From JAISFI01 sp031553775 (lineage in GTDB: Bacteria; Bacteroidota; Bacteroidia; Bacteroidales; Azobacteroidaceae): DNA of 34,474 nucleotides. Position 1 is the stretch's first letter; each line of letters starts with the position of its first letter. Both the position numbers and the translations under genes were made by a program. The stretch lies in NCBI GenBank assembly GCA_031553775.1, contig JAVBLA010000073.1, forward strand, positions 1 through 34,474, written 5' to 3'. A model generated the notes under the pieces. It searched no databases. It was not told the origin of the DNA and saw only the letters and a list, made by a program, of their open reading frames with translations. Below, in pieces: positions 31,171 through 34,474 of the stretch.

Positions 31171-31803
31171 ATGAAAATTTTAGAAAGACACGTTGCTGAA
31201 AAGTTACTGAAAATCAAGGCTATCAAACTTCAACCGGCAAATCCTTTTATCTGGGCGTCCGGATGGAAATCTCCCATATATTGTGATAACAGGAAAACGC
31301 TCTCCTATCCGCATATACGTAGTTTTATCAAAGTAGAACTTGCCCGTGTGATCCTGGAAAAATATGAAGGTGTAGACGCAATCGCCGGTGTTGCCACCGG
31401 AGCTATTGCACAAGGTGCATTGGTAGCCGATATCCTCGGACTCCCTTTCGTATACATCCGCTCCACTCCGAAAGACCATGGATTGGAAAACCTAATCGAA
31501 GGCGATTTAAAACCCGGTTCGAAAGTAGTAGTAATCGAAGACCTGATCTCTACCGGCGGAAGCAGCCTGAAAGCAGTGGAAGCCATCAGGAACGACGGTT
31601 GTCATGTAATCGGAATGGTTGCTATTTTCTCTTACGGATTTCCCCTGGCGGAAAAGAAATTCAAGGAAGCCAAAGTCAACCTGACCACATTGTGTAATTA
31701 TGATTCGATTTTGGAAGAAGCTTTGAGAACCGAATATATTGACGAGTCTGAGATCATAACGCTGCAGGAATGGCGCAAAGATCCGGCTAACTGGAAACCG
31801 TAA
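31171..31803 (+). CDS. pyrE: Orotate phosphoribosyltransferase
   Basis: Joins orotate to PRPP to make OMP in de novo pyrimidine synthesis. The 210-residue product shows FIWASGWKSPIYCDNRKTLS (orotate-binding region), GVATGAIAQGALVADILGLPFVYIRSTPKDHG with the mobile-loop Lys, and the PRPP motif VVVIEDLISTGGSSLKA. Length is normal. It heads a plus-strand run with an SRPBCC protein (10 bases on) and argH (10 bases on). Linking pyrE with argH makes sense because carbamoyl phosphate feeds both pyrimidine and arginine pathways, but the grouping may be incidental. Confidence 0.95.
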   Translation: MKILERHVAEKLLKIKAIKLQPANPFIWASGWKSPIYCDNRKTLSYPHIRSFIKVELARVILEKYEGVDAIAGVATGAIAQGALVADILGLPFVYIRSTPKDHGLENLIEGDLKPGSKVVVIEDLISTGGSSLKAVEAIRNDGCHVIGMVAIFSYGFPLAEKKFKEAKVNLTTLCNYDSILEEALRTEYIDESEIITLQEWRKDPANWKP

Positions 31804-31813
31804 TTCCAAGAAG

Positions 31814-32224
31814 ATGACCGAATTTGTTAGTGAAATCAAAACAATTCCATACGACCAGGAAAATGTTTACCGGGTTTTATCAGACCTGACAAACCTGGAG
31901 CGAGTCAAAGACCGTATCCCGCAGGATAAGGTATCTGATTTCAAATTCGATGCGGATTCCTGTAGTTTCTCCGTCAATCCGGTAGGAAACGTTAAATTCT
32001 CCATTATAGAACGGGATCCCTGCAAAACCATCAAATTTGCAGCAGACAATGCACCCATAGAGGTTTTCATGTGGATCCAGTTAAAAGAAACCGGAGAGAT
32101 GGAAACAAAAATGAAACTGACTGTCAAAGCACAGCTCAATCCGTTCTTGAAACCCATGATCTCCAAACCCTTACAGGAAGGTATCGATAAAATAGCTGAC
32201 ATCCTGGCAAATATTCCTTATTAA
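31814..32224 (+). CDS. SRPBCC/START-like ligand-binding protein
   Basis: 136 residues, cytoplasmic, with the helix-grip pattern of SRPBCC (Bet v1/polyketide-cyclase-like) proteins: an opening strand FVSEIKTIPYDQENVYRVLSDL, a central antiparallel sheet (KFDADSCSFSV, GNVKFSIIERDP, KTIKFAA, VFMWIQLKE, TKMKLTVKAQL) and a long final helix (KPMISKPLQEGIDKIADILANI). Ligand and role are unknown. It sits ten bases from both pyrE and argH, clearly in one operon, an arrangement I recall from other Bacteroidales. Confidence 0.75.
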   Translation: MTEFVSEIKTIPYDQENVYRVLSDLTNLERVKDRIPQDKVSDFKFDADSCSFSVNPVGNVKFSIIERDPCKTIKFAADNAPIEVFMWIQLKETGEMETKMKLTVKAQLNPFLKPMISKPLQEGIDKIADILANIPY

Positions 32225-32234
32225 TCTGTTGCGC

Positions 32235-33572
32235 ATGGCAAAACTCTGGGATAAAAATACCCATACGAACCAGGAGATTGAAAAATTCACGGTAGGAAAA
32301 GACCGTGAAATGGATGTGTACCTGGCCCAATACGATGTATTGGGTTCCATGTCTCATATTTCCATGCTGGAAAGTATCGGGTTATTAACACCGGAAGAAT
32401 TGCAATCCCTGCTCTCCGCTTTGAAAGATATTTACAGTCAGGCCAGCCAGGGAAAATTTGTCATTGAAGATGGTGTGGAAGATGTCCACTCCCAGGTAGA
32501 ATTGATGCTTACCCGCATTTTAGGCGATACCGGAAAAAAAATCCATAGCGGACGTTCCCGGAACGACCAGGTATTGCTCGATCTCAAATTATTCACCAGA
32601 GACCATATCAAAGACCTTGTAGAGCAGGTATCCTCTCTAGCCGATATTCTTCTGCAACAAAGCGACAAGTATAAAGACATACTGATGCCGGGTTATACGC
32701 ACCTGCAAATAGCCATGCCGTCTTCTTTCGGCTTATGGTTCGGGGCATATGCGGAAAGCCTGACCGACGACCTGCAAATTCTTCAGGCTGCTTATAAAGT
32801 CTGCAACCGGAATCCCCTGGGATCAGCCGCCGGTTATGGATCTTCATTCCCGCTCAACCGGCAAATGACCACCGATCTTCTAGGATTCGACTCCATGAAC
32901 TATAATGTGGTGTATGCGCAGATGGGACGGGGGAAAATGGAACGCATTGTGGCATCGGCCCTGGCCGGAATAGCAGCTACGTTAGCCAAGTTATCTTTCG
33001 ATGCCTGTATGTTCAATAGCCAGAATTTCGGATTTATCAAGCTACCGGACGATTTTACCACCGGATCGAGCATTATGCCGCACAAGAAAAATCCGGATGT
33101 TTTTGAACTTTCCAGAGCTAAATGCAATAAAATACAGGCACTGCCACAACAGATTTCTTTTATTACCAACAATCTGCCTTCAGGTTATTTCCGCGATTTA
33201 CAGATTATCAAAGAAGTTTTCCTGCCTGCGTTCGAAGAACTATCCGATTGTATCCGGATGATTTCCCTGATGATGCAAACCATCCGGGTAAATGAAAATA
33301 TCCTGTCAGACGATAAGTATTCGCTTATATTCAGTGTAGAAGAGGTAAACAGGTTGGTATTGGAAGGAGTTCCCTTCCGGGATGCCTACAAAAAAGTGGG
33401 GATGGAAATCGAAGCGGGCCAATTCACTCCAGGCAAGCAGGTACATCACACACATGAAGGCAGCATCGGTAACCTCTGCAACGACCGGATCCGGATACTT
33501 AAAGAGCAGATTATCGACGGTTTCGGATTTGAACTGATGGATGATGCCATCAAAAAACTGCTGTCGGAATAA
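32235..33572 (+). CDS. argH: Argininosuccinate lyase
   Basis: Last step of arginine synthesis: splits argininosuccinate into arginine and fumarate. The 445-residue product starts at the ATG at 32235 (MAKLWDKN); a TTG two codons upstream is less likely. Seen are HSGRSRNDQV (104-113), the catalytic His156 in PGYTHLQIAMP and the superfamily signature TGSSIMPHKKNPDVFE with the catalytic serine around 278-279. It is about 15 residues shorter than many bacterial ArgH proteins, with the loss mainly at the ends. It is third in the pyrE-SRPBCC-argH run. Confidence 0.94.
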   Translation: MAKLWDKNTHTNQEIEKFTVGKDREMDVYLAQYDVLGSMSHISMLESIGLLTPEELQSLLSALKDIYSQASQGKFVIEDGVEDVHSQVELMLTRILGDTGKKIHSGRSRNDQVLLDLKLFTRDHIKDLVEQVSSLADILLQQSDKYKDILMPGYTHLQIAMPSSFGLWFGAYAESLTDDLQILQAAYKVCNRNPLGSAAGYGSSFPLNRQMTTDLLGFDSMNYNVVYAQMGRGKMERIVASALAGIAATLAKLSFDACMFNSQNFGFIKLPDDFTTGSSIMPHKKNPDVFELSRAKCNKIQALPQQISFITNNLPSGYFRDLQIIKEVFLPAFEELSDCIRMISLMMQTIRVNENILSDDKYSLIFSVEEVNRLVLEGVPFRDAYKKVGMEIEAGQFTPGKQVHHTHEGSIGNLCNDRIRILKEQIIDGFGFELMDDAIKKLLSE

Positions 33573-33604
33573 AATAAGCTTTCCTTTTTCCCGTTCATGA
33601 AAAT

Positions 33605-34072
33605 ATGAAACGATTCTGTATTATTATTTCACTTCTTGCTGTTTTCATGGCATGTAATAAGGAAGAATATTCTGAAGTACCCTATGCTCCGGTTTATTAC
33701 AGCTTATATGCCGAAGACATGCGACTGCTGATTACTTCATTATCTTCCATAAGCATTACCAAACCCAGAAACCAAAGCGATAAAATCGGATACGGCGGTT
33801 TACTGATTGTCCACGGCATCGATTTCAACGCCACTCAAACCTATTACGCCTTCGATCTTTGCTGCCCTAAAGAAGCCAAAAGCAATGTTCGTATCGTACC
33901 CGACGAAACAGGGCTTACAGCTACCTGTCCCACATGCGGGGCACAATTCGACATTGCTAATGGGAATGGCACAACCGGTTACGGAACTCCGCTAAACGGT
34001 GTGACCCAATACCGTCTGACACCCTACCGTGTTGTTTTTTTAGGAAACAGCATGTATCGTGTCATCAACTAA
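33605..34072 (+). CDS. Rieske-like lipoprotein with Cys in place of His ligands
   Basis: 155 residues with a lipoprotein-type signal (FMAC, Cys17). The C-terminal part has a Rieske-like layout: LLIVHG, YYAFDLCCPKE (Cys86, Cys87), then TCPTCGAQFDIANG (Cys108, Cys111) and a Pro-loop-like GTPLNGVTQYRLTPYRV. Classical Rieske proteins use CxH and CxxH to hold a [2Fe-2S] cluster; here the second motif reads CPTCG rather than CPWHG, and no His sits in the first. The site may therefore bind zinc or a rubredoxin-like iron with four Cys, or be structural. It follows argH by 32 bases but looks unrelated in function. Probably periplasmic-facing and membrane-anchored. Confidence 0.65.
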   Translation: MKRFCIIISLLAVFMACNKEEYSEVPYAPVYYSLYAEDMRLLITSLSSISITKPRNQSDKIGYGGLLIVHGIDFNATQTYYAFDLCCPKEAKSNVRIVPDETGLTATCPTCGAQFDIANGNGTTGYGTPLNGVTQYRLTPYRVVFLGNSMYRVIN

Positions 34073-34078
34073 AAAATC

Positions 34079-34474
34079 TTATTTGGAATTTTCCATTTTC
34101 CACTTACCATCGATTTTCTTGTAATCGTTTTTCTGGCTATCAGTAGTCCCGTCCTTATAAGTAACAGTTACACTTACAGTAGCCGTTTGTCCGTCTTCGC
34201 TAAAGGTTTCCGAATCCAGCTTAACACTTTGTATTCCACCTTTTTTATCGCTTTCTACCTTGATTTTCTCAGAGAAGGCTTTTATGAATTCCTTCACTTC
34301 TTTCGGATCTGCACCTTCCTTATGCTCCGAATTATCATACCAGAGTTCTACCGCTTTTTCATAATCTCCGCTTTGAATTTTTTTCCACATCGACATCTCG
34401 ATATCTGCAGGTGAACTACCTCCGCCGCAAGCAGCCAATGCCAATACTAAAGTCGATAACAAAAACACATGTAA
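34079..34474 (-). CDS. DUF4878-like lipoprotein (start beyond window)
   Basis: A small lipoprotein whose frame stays open to the window edge. The visible residues LHVFLLSTLVLALAAC form the hydrophobic part and lipobox (LAAC) of a lipoprotein signal, so the true start is probably a few codons outside; an internal GTG at 34468 is not a convincing start. The mature part, about 115 residues, has a Gly-Gly-Gly-Ser-Ser linker, a helix pair (MSMWKKIQSGDYEKAVELWY and EVKEFIKAFSEKI) and three closing strands (ATVSVTVTYKDG to KIDGKWKM). This is the cystatin/NTF2-like layout of DUF4878. Function unknown. It converges with the Rieske-like gene, six bases apart. Confidence 0.75.
   Translation of the reverse strand, partial: LHVFLLSTLVLALAACGGGSSPADIEMSMWKKIQSGDYEKAVELWYDNSEHKEGADPKEVKEFIKAFSEKIKVESDKKGGIQSVKLDSETFSEDGQTATVSVTVTYKDGTTDSQKNDYKKIDGKWKMENSK

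Noticed and set aside
1..34474. Mobile or phage island
   Set aside because: No transposase, integrase, tRNA target, plasmid or phage gene was seen, and nearly all genes are conserved Bacteroidales core or lineage genes.

Overview
The window looks like a chromosomal segment of an anaerobic Bacteroidales bacterium. The evidence is the gene content: Bacteroidetes-type omega subunit, DUF4293, DUF4831, DUF6242 and PorG-type proteins, a type IX secretion (T9SS) type-B sorting domain, tandem OmpH chaperones, and paaK with an ACT-domain protein. Most recognisable promoters have the Bacteroidetes -7 box TAnnTTTG, and Shine-Dalgarno sequences are almost absent. A T9SS carrier such as an Odoribacteraceae or Porphyromonadaceae-like organism fits, but the genus cannot be fixed from this sequence. 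No tRNA, rRNA, CRISPR array, transposase, integrase or phage gene was seen.

Layout. 1-239: a hairpin-rich repeat and the tpx terminator. 240-4712 (minus): a lytic transglycosylase followed by uvrA, then tpx. 4974-8431 (plus): four genes of unknown joint function: an ECF-type S component, a very short phosphoribosyltransferase, a Tat-exported DUF362 protein, and a fusion of a NapH-like membrane ferredoxin with a NapG-like exported ferredoxin. 8500-9762 (minus): a predicted T9SS type-B cargo protein. 9820-12083 (plus): a LysM plus PBP1-fold protein overlapping a PorT-family barrel gene. 12091-13706 (minus): bamD, rpoZ, DUF4293. 13789-15525 (minus): paaK and an ACT-domain protein. 15664-16749 (minus): DUF4831. 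16750-17298: intergenic, with a decayed oxidoreductase fragment. 17299-18933 (plus): an ABC-F ATPase. 18941-19552 (minus): a HAD phosphatase. 19745-19927 (plus): an apparent free-standing structured RNA gene with its own promoter and terminator.

20047-27840 (minus) is an envelope-biogenesis block in the order DUF6242 lipoprotein, porG, uppS, bamA, ompH, ompH, murI. It makes the lipid carrier (UppS), outer-membrane protein insertion machinery (BamA, with BamD nearby), periplasmic chaperones (OmpH/Skp), D-glutamate for peptidoglycan (MurI) and a T9SS component (PorG). The same order of lipoprotein, porG, uppS, bamA and ompH pair is known in Porphyromonas gingivalis.

27919-34474: ribD diverges from prmC-recX-comF; then pyrE, an SRPBCC protein and argH form a tight plus-strand run; a Rieske-like lipoprotein and, at the edge, a partial DUF4878 lipoprotein converge.

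The best candidates for something undescribed are the structured RNA at about 19756-19927, the transporter/PRTase/DUF362/NapHG-fusion cluster, the Cys-only Rieske-like lipoprotein, and a dispersed TTTTCAA-type tract that lies just upstream of several start codons in a constant orientation.
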